Positions 18,562-27,067 of a DNA stretch of 64,000 bases are shown piece by piece; the first letter of the stretch is position 1; each line of letters starts with the position of its first letter. Origin of the DNA: SHVZ01 sp044223515 (GTDB lineage Bacteria > Pseudomonadota > Alphaproteobacteria > SHVZ01). A model generated the notes under the pieces. That model was given only the letters and a program-made list of their open reading frames with translations, had not been told where the DNA came from and made no database searches. A program made the translations under genes and the position numbers. The DNA is taken from positions 11,249 to 75,248 of the forward strand of contig JBGALV010000009.1 in assembly GCA_044223515.1 (NCBI GenBank), in the 5' to 3' direction.

Positions 18562-19208
18562 GCCCGCAGGTCGCCGCCTACTGGTTCGTCTTCCTGAAGG
18601 GAGCGGCAATCACGCTCTGGATCAGCTGGCTCGCGCTGATCCTGGGCGGCGTCCTCGGATTCGTCGTCGGCATGATGCGCATCTCGAAATGGGGGGCGAT
18701 ACGCTGGCTCGCCATCGGCTACACCGAGATCTTCCGCTCGGTGCCGCCGATCGTGCTGTTCTTCGGCTGTTTCTACGGCTTCTCGTACGCGCTCCAGCTC
18801 GATCTATCGCCCTTCTCGGCGGCGACGGTGGCGTTGACGCTGACGGCCAGCGCGCTGATGAGCGAGGTCGTGCGTGCCGGCATCGAGAGCGTGAGCAACG
18901 GCCAGTGGCAGGCGGCGTATTCGCAGGGCATGCGCTACGATCAGGTATTCCGCTACGTCGTCTGGCCGCAGGCCGTGCGCGTGATGCTGCCGCCGTCGGT
19001 CGGCGTCTATATCTCGACGCTGAAGGATTCCTCGCTCGCCTCGATCATAGGCTACGTCGAGCTCACCAAGTCGGGGCTGCTGGTGCGCGAGTCGACCGGC
19101 ATCAGCTTCGAGGTGCTGCTGATAATCGCCATCATGTACTTCATCATCAACTACTCGATCTCGCTCGTCGGCACCGCGCTTGAGAGAAGGTTCAAGTATG
19201 TCCACTGA
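18558..19208 (+). CDS. Polar amino acid ABC importer permease 2
   Basis: This 216-residue permease is the partner of the preceding one. It carries EIFRSVPPIVLFFGCFYGFSYAL (about 56-78), the HisMQ signature, and an EAA loop WQAAYSQGMRYDQVFRYVVWPQAVRVMLPP (about 116-145). The start is the ATGA overlap at 18558. The open frame upstream belongs to an unrelated reading of permease 1. Its last codons overlap the start of the ATPase gene by 11 bases. Confidence 0.9.
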   Translation: MSPQVAAYWFVFLKGAAITLWISWLALILGGVLGFVVGMMRISKWGAIRWLAIGYTEIFRSVPPIVLFFGCFYGFSYALQLDLSPFSAATVALTLTASALMSEVVRAGIESVSNGQWQAAYSQGMRYDQVFRYVVWPQAVRVMLPPSVGVYISTLKDSSLASIIGYVELTKSGLLVRESTGISFEVLLIIAIMYFIINYSISLVGTALERRFKYVH

Positions 19209-19950
19209 TCCTCGATCGCCGGTGCTCCGCATCGAAGGGCTGGTCAAGCGCTACGGCCCGCACGTGGTCATTGACGGCGTCGATCTCGACGTCGCGCCCG
19301 GGCAGGTCGTGGTCTTCGTCGGTCCGAGCGGCACCGGCAAGTCGACGCTGCTCCGCTGCGTCAACGGGCTCGAGGACATCCAGGGCGGCAGCATCACCTT
19401 CGAGGGCCAGCCGGTGCTCTCGCGGTCCAGCGCGATCCATGCCGTGCGCCGGCGGATCGGCATGATCTTCCAGAGCTTCAATCTCTATCCGCACCTGACC
19501 GCGCTCGAGAACGTCACGCTGGCGCCGGTCAAGGTGCTGGGCGAGCCGGCGAAGGAAGTGGAGGAACGCGCCCGCGCCCTCTTCCGCAAGGTCCGTCTCG
19601 AGCATCGCGCGCACGCGTTCCCGAGCCAGCTCTCCGGCGGCGAGCAGCAGCGGGTGGCGATCGCCCGGGCGCTCGCGATGAACCCGCATCTCCTGATGTT
19701 CGACGAGCCGACTTCGGCGCTCGATCCAGAGACCGTCGGGGATGTGCTGGCGGTGATGGAAGACCTCGCCCGCGAAGGCCGCACGATGCTGGTGGTGACC
19801 CACGAGATCGGCTTCGCGCGACATGTCGGCGACCGCATGATCTTCATGGACGGCGGCAAGATCGTCGAGGACCGTCCGCCCGAGGAGATGATCGCGGCGC
19901 CGGAGAATCCGAGGACCAAGCAGTTCCTCGGCTCGATCCTACATCACTAA
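19198..19950 (+). CDS. Polar amino acid ABC importer ATP-binding protein
   Basis: This 250-residue ABC ATPase of the GlnQ/HisP type has Walker A GPSGTGKST, a Q-loop region MIFQSFNLYPHLT, signature LSGGEQQR, Walker B LLMFDEPTSALDPE and the switch histidine in VVTHE. ATG at 19198 is preferred because GAGAGAAGG sits 7 bases upstream; an in-frame start at 19180 would overlap permease 2 more and shift the ribosome site inside. It completes a four-gene importer (16985-19950). The region after the stop (19951-19999) is unusually AT-rich for this window. Confidence 0.93.
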   Translation: MSTDPRSPVLRIEGLVKRYGPHVVIDGVDLDVAPGQVVVFVGPSGTGKSTLLRCVNGLEDIQGGSITFEGQPVLSRSSAIHAVRRRIGMIFQSFNLYPHLTALENVTLAPVKVLGEPAKEVEERARALFRKVRLEHRAHAFPSQLSGGEQQRVAIARALAMNPHLLMFDEPTSALDPETVGDVLAVMEDLAREGRTMLVVTHEIGFARHVGDRMIFMDGGKIVEDRPPEEMIAAPENPRTKQFLGSILHH

Positions 19951-19999
19951 TTTAAATAGTAGTTACTTTTCAAATTTGCCGCGCTAGAAACGCGGCGCC

Positions 20000-21427
20000 A
20001 TGACCGCCGAGATCCCCACCGGCTGGCGCGAGCTTTTCACGCGCCGGAATGCCCCGCCGCTGATCACGCTCAGCCTCGGCGTGGCGTTGCACGCCTTCAA
20101 CGGCTTCCTGGTCGCGACCGCATTGCCGACCGCCGTGCTCGAGATCGGCGGCATCGAGTTCATGAGCTGGTCGTTCACGGTATATCTGGTGCTGTCGATC
20201 GTCGGCGGCGCCGGCGCTGCGCGCCTCAAGCAGACGGTCGGCGGACGCCGCGCCATGATCCTGCCGGCGCTGATCTTCCTCGCCGGCACGCTGGTCGCGG
20301 GATTTGCGCCCTCGATGCCGGTGTTCCTGGTCGGACGGGCCTTGCAGGGGATCGGTGAGGGCGTCATCTCCGCCCTCTGCTACGTCTTCATCCCGGTGCT
20401 GTTTCCGTCCCGCCTCATCGCGCGCGTCTTCGGCGTCGAGGCGATGGTCTGGGCGCTCGGATCTTTCGGCGGTCCGGTGATCGCCGGCATCCTGACCGAG
20501 ACCGCCTCCTGGCGGATGGCGTTCTTCGTCAATGTGCCCGTCGCTCTCCTCTTCCTGGCGCTGGTCACGCGCTTCGTGCCGACGGAGGGCGGCAGCCCGG
20601 ACCCCAAGGCCGGGTCCGTACCGCTCGGGCGCCTTGCCGGCTGCGGCATCGGCATCATGCTGGTCGCGGTCGCGGCCATCAGCGGCGGCACGATATCGGC
20701 CACGCTGCTGATCCTCGGCGCCTTCGCGATGCTGATCGGCGTTTTTTTCATCGACCGGCGCCGGCCGGACCGGCTCTTCCCCAGCGACGCGTTCGCGCTG
20801 ACGACGACGGTCGGCATGGGTCTCTGGATGATCCTCCTGATGCCGGTCGCCCATTCGCCGGTCTCCACATACCTCAACATCTCGATCCAGAACCTCTGGG
20901 GGTATGCGCCGACCGCAGCCGGCCTGATCCACGCGACCATGGCCCTCTCCTGGAGCGGTTCGGCCCTCTTGGTCGCCGGCATCGACTCGCCTGCCCGTCG
21001 CCTGGCGCTTATCCGGCTTGGGCCTGTCCTGATCGTCTCGGGTCTGCTCGGTATCCTGCTCGCGATGCGGAACGACGTTCCCTGGGCGGTCGTCCCCTGC
21101 CAGGTTGCGATCGGCACCGGCTTCGGCTGCTGCTGGTCGTTCCTCAGCCAGGCGATCATGGAGGCAGCCCGGCCGGGCGAGCGCGACGCGGCCACGACCA
21201 TGCTTCAGACGGTGCTCTCCAGCGGCTTCGCGCTCGGGGCGGCGATCGCCGGACTCGGCGTCAATTCGGCCGGTTTCGCCCCTCAGCTCGGCGCCGAAGG
21301 CATCGTCCAGCCGATGACCCGCGCCATCCTCACCGGCGTCTGCATCGGCGCCTTCGCGATCCTCGCCGCGTTCGGCGTGCGCCTGAAGCCCAAAGCCGAC
21401 GGTCCGTCGCCGGCTGCGGGGCGTTGA
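20000..21427 (+). CDS. MFS transporter, DHA2-like (about 14 TM helices)
   Basis: This 475-residue major facilitator protein is probably a drug/solute:proton antiporter. Visible features are a first helix (LITLSLGVALHAFNGFLVATALPTAVLEI), RALQGIGEGVISAL, and the antiporter motif C-like WALGSFGGPVIAG, followed by helices across the whole length. No clear Shine-Dalgarno precedes ATG 20000. Instead a 6-bp GC hairpin (19978-19996, GCCGCG/CGCGGC) lies directly before it, in an AT-rich leader; this could dampen translation. No adjacent regulator is present, so substrate and control are unknown. Confidence 0.85.
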   Translation: MTAEIPTGWRELFTRRNAPPLITLSLGVALHAFNGFLVATALPTAVLEIGGIEFMSWSFTVYLVLSIVGGAGAARLKQTVGGRRAMILPALIFLAGTLVAGFAPSMPVFLVGRALQGIGEGVISALCYVFIPVLFPSRLIARVFGVEAMVWALGSFGGPVIAGILTETASWRMAFFVNVPVALLFLALVTRFVPTEGGSPDPKAGSVPLGRLAGCGIGIMLVAVAAISGGTISATLLILGAFAMLIGVFFIDRRRPDRLFPSDAFALTTTVGMGLWMILLMPVAHSPVSTYLNISIQNLWGYAPTAAGLIHATMALSWSGSALLVAGIDSPARRLALIRLGPVLIVSGLLGILLAMRNDVPWAVVPCQVAIGTGFGCCWSFLSQAIMEAARPGERDAATTMLQTVLSSGFALGAAIAGLGVNSAGFAPQLGAEGIVQPMTRAILTGVCIGAFAILAAFGVRLKPKADGPSPAAGR

Positions 21428-21511
21428 CGGCTCTCGCCTCCGGGTATATTTCAAGGGATATCAAGGATTTCCGGGCGCGCGGGGGCGCGCCTTAATTTCC
21501 GGGGGAACCCT
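21428..21511 (+). other. sdh leader with terminator-like hairpin and possible promoter
   Basis: A GC stem GGCGCGC/GCGCGCC (21474-21480 and 21485-21491) is followed by TTAATTT, resembling a short intrinsic terminator 46 bases after the MFS stop. The copies of ATTTCCGGG at 21467-21475 and 21494-21502 flank it, and TCAAGG is repeated at 21451 and 21461. TATATT (21445-21450) with TTGACG (21424-21429) 15 bases upstream is a weak promoter candidate for sdhC. A GGGGGAA ribosome site precedes ATG 21512. Confidence 0.4.
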
Positions 21512-21901
21512 ATGGCATCCGCCCAGCGGCCGCTGTCGCCGCATCTCCAAGTCTACCGGTGGCAGATCACCATGGCGATGTCGATCGTCCATCGGGCGAC
21601 AGGCATCGCGCTGTCGGCCGGGGCGGTCGCGCTGGTCTTCTGGCTCGTGGCGCTGGCGAACGGCCCCGACGCCTTCGAGATCGCCCAGGCGATCGCCGGC
21701 TCCTGGCTGGGATATCTCTGCCTCGCCGGCTGGTCCTTCTGCCTCTTCTATCACCTGGCCAACGGCATCCGGCACCTGGTCTGGGACATGGGCTACGGCT
21801 TCGAGATCCCGCAGCTCTACGCCTCTGGCTACTTCACTGTCGCCGTCGCGATCGGGCTCACGATCCTCGCCTGGATCGGCGGCCTCTACTGGCTTCGCTG
21901 A
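21512..21901 (+). CDS. sdhC: Succinate dehydrogenase cytochrome b556 subunit
   Basis: This 129-residue membrane anchor of complex II binds haem b and quinone together with SdhD. RPLSPHLQVYRWQ at the N-terminus, SIVHRATG at 24-31 (quinone-site Ser/Arg) and YHLANGIRHLVWDMG at 80-94 are signatures; His81 is the expected haem ligand. Three TM helices are evident. It heads a tightly spaced sdhC-D-A-B operon that also includes a small membrane protein and tam. Confidence 0.95.
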   Translation: MASAQRPLSPHLQVYRWQITMAMSIVHRATGIALSAGAVALVFWLVALANGPDAFEIAQAIAGSWLGYLCLAGWSFCLFYHLANGIRHLVWDMGYGFEIPQLYASGYFTVAVAIGLTILAWIGGLYWLR

Positions 21902-21912
21902 GGGAAACAGAC

Positions 21913-22293
21913 ATGGCCATGCGCACTGCGATCGGCCGCGTCCGCGGCCTCGGATCGGCCAAGACCGGCACTGAGCACTGGTGGATGCAGCGGATCACCG
22001 CCGTCGGCCTGATCCCGCTGACGCTCTGGTTCGTGGCGTCCATCGTCATGATGGCGGGCGCCGAGTTCGAGACCGCCTATCTCTGGATCGCCTCGCCTGC
22101 CGGCGCGGTGCCGATGATCCTGCTGCTGCTCGCCGGCCTCTGGCACGGCAAGCTCGGCCTCCAGGTGGTGATCGAGGACTACGTCCACGCCGAGGGCCTC
22201 AAGGTGGCGCTGCTGATGCTCGTCACGCTGGCGACCGTCGGTCTCGGCGTCGCCGCGGTCTTCGCCGTCTGCAAGATTTCGTTCGGGGAGTAG
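21913..22293 (+). CDS. sdhD: Succinate dehydrogenase membrane anchor subunit
   Basis: This 126-residue protein with three TM helices pairs with SdhC. MRTAIGRVRGLGSAKTGTEHWWMQRITA is the usual alphaproteobacterial N-terminus. The helix with LLLLAGLWHGKLGLQVVIEDYVH holds the conserved His and Asp/Tyr region near the haem and quinone. The start at 21913 is 11 bases after the sdhC stop with an AGGGAAA site. The stop is 4 bases before sdhA. Confidence 0.93.
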   Translation: MAMRTAIGRVRGLGSAKTGTEHWWMQRITAVGLIPLTLWFVASIVMMAGAEFETAYLWIASPAGAVPMILLLLAGLWHGKLGLQVVIEDYVHAEGLKVALLMLVTLATVGLGVAAVFAVCKISFGE

Positions 22294-22297
22294 GGCC

Positions 22298-24091
22298 ATG
22301 CCCCAGGCCTATCAGATCATCGACCATTCCTACGACGTCGTGGTCGTCGGCGCCGGCGGCGCCGGGCTCCGCGCCACGCTCGGCATGACCGCGGCGGGCC
22401 TCAAGACCGCCTGCGTAACCAAGGTGTTCCCGACCCGCAGCCACACGGTCGCGGCGCAGGGCGGCGTCGGCGCCGCGCTCGGCAACATGGGCGACGGCGA
22501 CAACTGGCGCTACCACATGTACGACACGGTCAAGGGCTCCGACTGGCTCGGCGACCAGGACGCGATCGAGTACATGTGCCGGAACGCGATCCCGGCGATC
22601 ATCGAGCTTGAGCATTTCGGCGTGCCGTTCTCGCGCACGCCCGAGGGCAAGATCTACCAGCGCCCCTTCGGCGGCCACACGCTCGAAGGCGGCAAGGGCC
22701 TGGCCAAGCGTGCCTGCGCCGCCGCCGACCGCACGGGCCATGCGATCCTGCACACGCTCTATCAGCAGTCGCTCCGCCACGGCGCCGAGTTCTTCGTCGA
22801 GTATTTCGCGCTCGACCTGATCATGGACGAGGAAGGTGCGTGCCGCGGCGTCATGGCCTGGAGCCTCGACGACGGCACCATCCATCGCTTCCGGGCACAT
22901 CAGGTGGTGCTGGCGACCGGCGGATACGGCCGCGCGTATCAGACCTGTACCTCGGCGCATACCTGCACCGGCGACGGCGGTGGCATGGTGCTGCGCGCAG
23001 GATTGCCGCTCCAGGACATGGAGTTCGTGCAGTTCCACCCGACCGGCATCTACGGCGCCGGCTGCCTCATCACCGAAGGCGCCCGCGGCGAGGGCGGCTA
23101 TCTCACCAACTCCGAGGGCGAGCGCTTCATGGAGCGTTATGCGCCGTCGGCCAAGGATCTCGCCAGCCGCGACGTCGTCAGCCGCGCCATGACGATCGAG
23201 GCGAACGAAGGCCGCGGCTGCGGCGCCGAGAAGGACCACATGATGCTCCACCTGGAGCATCTCGATCCGAAGGTGCTGCACGAGCGCCTGCCCGGCATCT
23301 CCGAGACCGCGCGCATCTTCGCCGGCGTCGACGTGACCCGCGAGCCGATCCCGGTGCAGCCGACGGTCCACTACAACATGGGCGGCATCCCGACGAACTA
23401 CCACGGCGAGGCGATCCGCCCGACCAAGGACAACCCGGATGCCGTCTGCCAGGGCCTGATGGCGATCGGCGAGGCGGCCTGCGTCTCGGTCCACGGCGCC
23501 AACCGCCTCGGCACCAACTCGCTGCTCGACCTCGTGGTCTTCGGCCGGGCCGCCGCGCACCGCGCCGCCGAGACGATCAAGCCGGGGCAGGCGCACAAGC
23601 CGCTCTCGGCCTCGGCCGGCGACCAGGCGCTCGCCCGCCTCGACCGCTTCCGCAACGCCAAGGGCGCAAGCCCGACCGGCAAGATCCGGCTCGAGATGCA
23701 GAAGGCGATGCAGCAGCACGCTGCCGTCTTCCGAGACCAGGGTTCGATGGAGGCCGGTCTCCGCAAGATCGGCAACGTGCACGCCTCGATGGCGGATGTC
23801 GGCGTCACCGATCGTTCGATGATCTGGAACTCGGATCTCGTCGAGACCCTCGAGCTCGACAACCTGATCGGACAGGCGATCGCGACCCTGGCGTCCGGCG
23901 AGGCCCGCAAGGAAAGCCGCGGCGCGCATGCCCGCGACGACATCAAGGACCGCGACGACGTCAACTGGATGAAGCACTCGCTTGCCTGGGTCGACGGCAA
24001 GGGCAAGGCGACGCTCGGCTATCGCGAAGTCCACATGTACACGCTGTCGAACGAGATCCAGGTCATCCCGCCCAAGGCGCGGGTCTACTAG
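22298..24091 (+). CDS. sdhA: Succinate dehydrogenase flavoprotein subunit
   Basis: This 597-residue catalytic subunit oxidises succinate to fumarate with covalent FAD. The dinucleotide motif VVVGAGGAGLRATLGM is at about 13-28. FPTRSHTVAAQGGVGAALGN carries the histidine for FAD attachment. FHPTGIYGAGCLITEGARGEGGYL contains catalytic residues, and NRLGTNSLLDLVVFGRAA is conserved near the FAD. The C-terminal helical domain ends LGYREVHMYTLSNEIQVIPPKARVY. The length fits the family and no defects are seen. Confidence 0.97.
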   Translation: MPQAYQIIDHSYDVVVVGAGGAGLRATLGMTAAGLKTACVTKVFPTRSHTVAAQGGVGAALGNMGDGDNWRYHMYDTVKGSDWLGDQDAIEYMCRNAIPAIIELEHFGVPFSRTPEGKIYQRPFGGHTLEGGKGLAKRACAAADRTGHAILHTLYQQSLRHGAEFFVEYFALDLIMDEEGACRGVMAWSLDDGTIHRFRAHQVVLATGGYGRAYQTCTSAHTCTGDGGGMVLRAGLPLQDMEFVQFHPTGIYGAGCLITEGARGEGGYLTNSEGERFMERYAPSAKDLASRDVVSRAMTIEANEGRGCGAEKDHMMLHLEHLDPKVLHERLPGISETARIFAGVDVTREPIPVQPTVHYNMGGIPTNYHGEAIRPTKDNPDAVCQGLMAIGEAACVSVHGANRLGTNSLLDLVVFGRAAAHRAAETIKPGQAHKPLSASAGDQALARLDRFRNAKGASPTGKIRLEMQKAMQQHAAVFRDQGSMEAGLRKIGNVHASMADVGVTDRSMIWNSDLVETLELDNLIGQAIATLASGEARKESRGAHARDDIKDRDDVNWMKHSLAWVDGKGKATLGYREVHMYTLSNEIQVIPPKARVY

Positions 24092-24103
24092 GGGACGCGC
24101 GCC

Positions 24104-24847
24104 ATGGCTGAATTCACCCTTCCCGCGAACTCCAAGGTCACCGAAGGCAACAAGTTCCGGATCTATCGCTGGGATCCGGACTCGGGCGAAAACCCGCGTC
24201 TCGACACCTTCGAGATCGACCGCGATCAGTGTGCGCCGATGGTTCTGGACGCGCTGATCAAGATCAAGACCGAGATCGACTCGACCTTGACGTTCCGCCG
24301 CTCCTGCCGCGAAGGCATCTGCGGGTCGTGCTCGATGAACATCGACGGCACCAACACGCTGGCCTGCCTCAAGCCGATCGACGAGGTGAAAGGCGCGATC
24401 GACATCTATCCGCTGCCGCACATGCCGGTGGTCAAGGATCTGGTGCCGGATCTTTCGACGCCCTACGCCCAGTACGCCTCGATCCAGCCGTGGCTGCAGT
24501 CGGCGTCTCCGCCGCCGCCGGACGTCGAGCGCCGTCAGAGTCCGGAAGAGCGCGCCAAGCTCGACGGCCTCTGGGAATGCGTCCTGTGCTTCTGTTGCTC
24601 GACCAGCTGCCCCAGCTACTGGTGGAACGGCGATCGTTACCTGGGCCCTGCGATCCTGCTGCAGGCTTATCGCTGGATCGCGGACTCGCGCGACGAGGCG
24701 ACCGGCGAGCGTCTCGACGCGCTCGAGGATCCGTTCCGCCTTTATCGCTGCCACACGATCATGAATTGCACGCGCACGTGCCCGAAAAACTTGAATCCGG
24801 CGAAGGCCATCGCCGAGATCAAGAAGCTGATGGTGGCGCGCCGCTAG
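24104..24847 (+). CDS. sdhB: Succinate dehydrogenase iron-sulfur subunit
   Basis: This 247-residue subunit transfers electrons from FAD to quinone. [2Fe-2S] ligands lie in SCREGICGSCSMNIDG with a later Cys in LACL. [4Fe-4S] and [3Fe-4S] ligands lie in CVLCFCCSTSCPSYWW and CHTIMNCTRTCPKNLNP. The C-terminal AIAEIKKLMVARR is typical. It is 12 bases after sdhA and 21 bases before a small membrane gene. Confidence 0.97.
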   Translation: MAEFTLPANSKVTEGNKFRIYRWDPDSGENPRLDTFEIDRDQCAPMVLDALIKIKTEIDSTLTFRRSCREGICGSCSMNIDGTNTLACLKPIDEVKGAIDIYPLPHMPVVKDLVPDLSTPYAQYASIQPWLQSASPPPPDVERRQSPEERAKLDGLWECVLCFCCSTSCPSYWWNGDRYLGPAILLQAYRWIADSRDEATGERLDALEDPFRLYRCHTIMNCTRTCPKNLNPAKAIAEIKKLMVARR

Positions 24848-24868
24848 TCTTTATCGAGGGAGACGAAC

Positions 24869-25057
24869 GTGTCTGGGACTGGACCTTGGATTCTGGGCGG
24901 GATCATCGCCGCGACCGCGCTCTATGCGCTGACGATCGCCTCGCATGCGCATAGCCAGGGCGCATACTACGCGGGCTTGCTTTATGCGGGCTTCGCCTTC
25001 GTGTTCATCATGGGCATGATCCGCCGCGGCTACGACAGGCTCGAATCCCGGCACTGA
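24869..25057 (+). CDS. Small membrane protein encoded between sdhB and tam
   Basis: I do not recognise this 62-residue protein. It has two hydrophobic helices (about 6-25 and 34-51) joined by a short HAHSQGAYY loop and ends in basic RRGYDRLESRH, suggesting an N-in, C-in hairpin. It begins with GTG at 24869, preceded by GAGGGAGA (24856-24863). Its TGA overlaps the tam ATG as TGATG. Correct spacing, a ribosome site and coupling on both sides argue that it is a real gene. It might assist SDH or simply travel with tam. Confidence 0.7.
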   Translation: MSGTGPWILGGIIAATALYALTIASHAHSQGAYYAGLLYAGFAFVFIMGMIRRGYDRLESRH

Positions 25058-25824
25058 TGCCGAGCTGGGATCCATCCCAGTACGCCAAGTTCGGCGATCA
25101 TCGCCTACGACCCGCGCTCGACCTGATCGGACGCATTCCGGACATCGGGGCGCGCCGCATCGTCGATCTCGGCTGCGGGCCCGGCGAGATCACCGAGATC
25201 CTCGCCGCCCGTTGGCCCGAGGCCGAGACGGTCGGCCTCGACTCCTCTCCCGACATGCTGAAGAAGGCGCGCGCCCTGAACGGCCGCGCCTGCTACGTCG
25301 AAGGCGATTTCGCAGGCTGGTCGCCCGATCCCAAGGTCGACCTGCTGTTCTCCAACGCCTGCCTGCAATGGCTTCCGGATCACGAACGCCTGTTCCCGCG
25401 GCTTGTCGAACAGGTGGTGAAAGGCGGCACGATCGCGATCCAGATGCCGCACAACCACGACCAGTCCTCGCACCGGATCATTGCGGGCCTCTCCGAGGAG
25501 GCGCCGTTCAAGCCTCATCTTGCCGGCAAGCTCCGTCACGATCCCGTCGCATCTCCGGACACATACTGGCGCCGGCTCAGGCCGCTGGTGGCGAAGATCG
25601 ATATCTGGGAGATCGACTATCTTCAGGCGCTCGCGGGCGAGGATCCGGTGCTGAACTGGACGATGGGCACAGCACTCCGCCCCGTGCTTGACGCGCTCGA
25701 CGACACGCTGCGTCCGCAATTCGTCGAGAAGTATCGCGAGGGCCTCAGGTCCGCCTATCCGCGCGAGGCCGACGGCTCGACGTTGTTCCCGTTCCGCCGC
25801 CTGTTCATCCTCGCCGAGCGCTAG
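25057..25824 (+). CDS. tam: Trans-aconitate 2-methyltransferase
   Basis: This 255-residue SAM-dependent enzyme methylates trans-aconitate, a spontaneous isomer of cis-aconitate that inhibits aconitase. The protein begins WDPSQYAKFGDHRLRPALDLI, a Tam signature, then the SAM loop IVDLGCGPGEITEILA, FSNACLQWLPDH and VKGGTIAIQMPHNHDQSSH. The length matches. Placing it at the end of the sdh operon fits a TCA-cycle housekeeping role. Its TAG stop shares CTAG with the convergent rlmI stop. Confidence 0.92.
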   Translation: MPSWDPSQYAKFGDHRLRPALDLIGRIPDIGARRIVDLGCGPGEITEILAARWPEAETVGLDSSPDMLKKARALNGRACYVEGDFAGWSPDPKVDLLFSNACLQWLPDHERLFPRLVEQVVKGGTIAIQMPHNHDQSSHRIIAGLSEEAPFKPHLAGKLRHDPVASPDTYWRRLRPLVAKIDIWEIDYLQALAGEDPVLNWTMGTALRPVLDALDDTLRPQFVEKYREGLRSAYPREADGSTLFPFRRLFILAER

Positions 25825-27014
25825 TCGAGCTGCAGCATCACCGCTTTGAGATAGGCCGATTCCGGCAGCAGCGGATGCACCGGGTGGTCGGCGGCGGCGC
25901 CGGCCTGGCGGAGGATGCGGCCTGAGCGACGTGCGCGGGCGATGCCGCGCGTGACCTCGTTCAGGAAGGATGGCGCATCGACATTGTGCGAGCATGAGGC
26001 CGAGAACAGGAAGCCGCCGGGCACCACGAGACGTGCCGCCATCTCGGCCAGTTTGCGATAGCCCTTGAGGCCGGTGACGAGGTCCTTCTTCGACTTCACG
26101 AAGGCCGGCGGGTCGACGACGACGATGTCGAAGCGCTCGCCGCTGTCGCGCCGCCGCTCCAGATCCTTGAAGGCTTCCGCCTGCACGAACTTCACGCGGT
26201 CGGCGACGCCGTTGAGCTCGGCGGCCTGTCTGGCGAGATCGAGCGCCAGCTCGGATCGATCGACCAGGACCGTCTCCTTCGCTCCGGCGGCGGCGGCCTG
26301 AAGACCGAAGGCGCCGGTATGCGTGTAGACGTCGAGGACGCGTGCGCCCTTGGCGAGGTCGGCGACGGCGCGGCGGTTGTCGCGCTGGTCGAAGAACCAG
26401 CCGGTCTTCTGGCCCTCGGTCACATGTGCCAGGAACGCGACACCGTTCTCCTCGAAGCGCACCGGCCCGTCGATCGCGCCCTTGGCCACGCGCACGCCTT
26501 CGGCCAGACCCTCGACAGAGCGGAGCGCCGAGTCGTTGCGGATCACGATCGCGCTCGGCTTGACCGCGGCGTCGATGGCGTCGACCAGCGCGCCGGACAG
26601 CTTGTCCATGCCGGCGGAATTGACCTGGGCCACGACGACGTCGCCGAAGCGGTCGATCACCGTGCCCGGGAGCCCGTCGGCTTCGGCATGGACGAGCCGA
26701 TAGAACGGCTTGTCGAACAGGCGCTGGCGAAGGTCGAGCGCCTGTGTGATCCGCCGGGTCAGCCAGCCCGTATCGATGTCGGTATCGGCGTCGCGTTCGA
26801 GGAGCCGGCCGGCGATCAGCGAATGGGCATCGAAAAAGCCCGTGCCGAGCGGCCGGTTGTCGTGGCTGACGAAGCGCGCGACGGTGCCCCTGGGCAGTGC
26901 CTTGGCCTCCGGGGTCATCTCGATCTCGTTCGAGTAGACCCAGGGATGCCCTTCGAGCGCGCGCTTGTGGCGACCAGGCTGGAGACGAATGTCGGGACGG
27001 AGCGAGGATGTCAT
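25821..27014 (-). CDS. rlmI: 23S rRNA (cytosine-5)-methyltransferase RlmI-like, PUA + Rossmann
   Basis: This 397-residue SAM-dependent RNA methyltransferase has an N-terminal PUA-like domain (about 1-75, GRHKRALEGHPWVYSNEI) and a Rossmann domain. VLDVYTHTGAFGLQAAAAGA is the SAM site and VVVDPPAFVKSKKD the catalytic motif IV. FSASCSHNVDAPSF contains the Cys region expected for m5C chemistry. RlmI modifies C1962 in E. coli; the target here is inferred. ATG at 27014 gives the usual MxxxLRPDIRLQPG start; open frame to 27338 is not supported. It is divergent from the PilZ gene with 53 bases between. Confidence 0.88.
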   Translation of the reverse strand: MTSSLRPDIRLQPGRHKRALEGHPWVYSNEIEMTPEAKALPRGTVARFVSHDNRPLGTGFFDAHSLIAGRLLERDADTDIDTGWLTRRITQALDLRQRLFDKPFYRLVHAEADGLPGTVIDRFGDVVVAQVNSAGMDKLSGALVDAIDAAVKPSAIVIRNDSALRSVEGLAEGVRVAKGAIDGPVRFEENGVAFLAHVTEGQKTGWFFDQRDNRRAVADLAKGARVLDVYTHTGAFGLQAAAAGAKETVLVDRSELALDLARQAAELNGVADRVKFVQAEAFKDLERRRDSGERFDIVVVDPPAFVKSKKDLVTGLKGYRKLAEMAARLVVPGGFLFSASCSHNVDAPSFLNEVTRGIARARRSGRILRQAGAAADHPVHPLLPESAYLKAVMLQLD

Positions 27015-27067
27015 CGGCCGCCTTCTATAGGCGCCCTGGCCGCTTTCGGCTAGAGTGCGCCGCCAAC

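Noticed and set aside
19970..21454. A 494-codon open frame on the minus strand across the MFS gene
   Set aside because: It is antisense to an obvious membrane transporter, is full of Arg/Asp/Gly low-complexity sequence and has no family motif. Long antisense frames are expected at this GC content.
22223..24754. An 843-codon open frame antisense to sdhA/sdhB
   Set aside because: It mirrors two highly conserved genes, is rich in Arg, Val and Ala without motifs, and has no ribosome site or neighbour logic.
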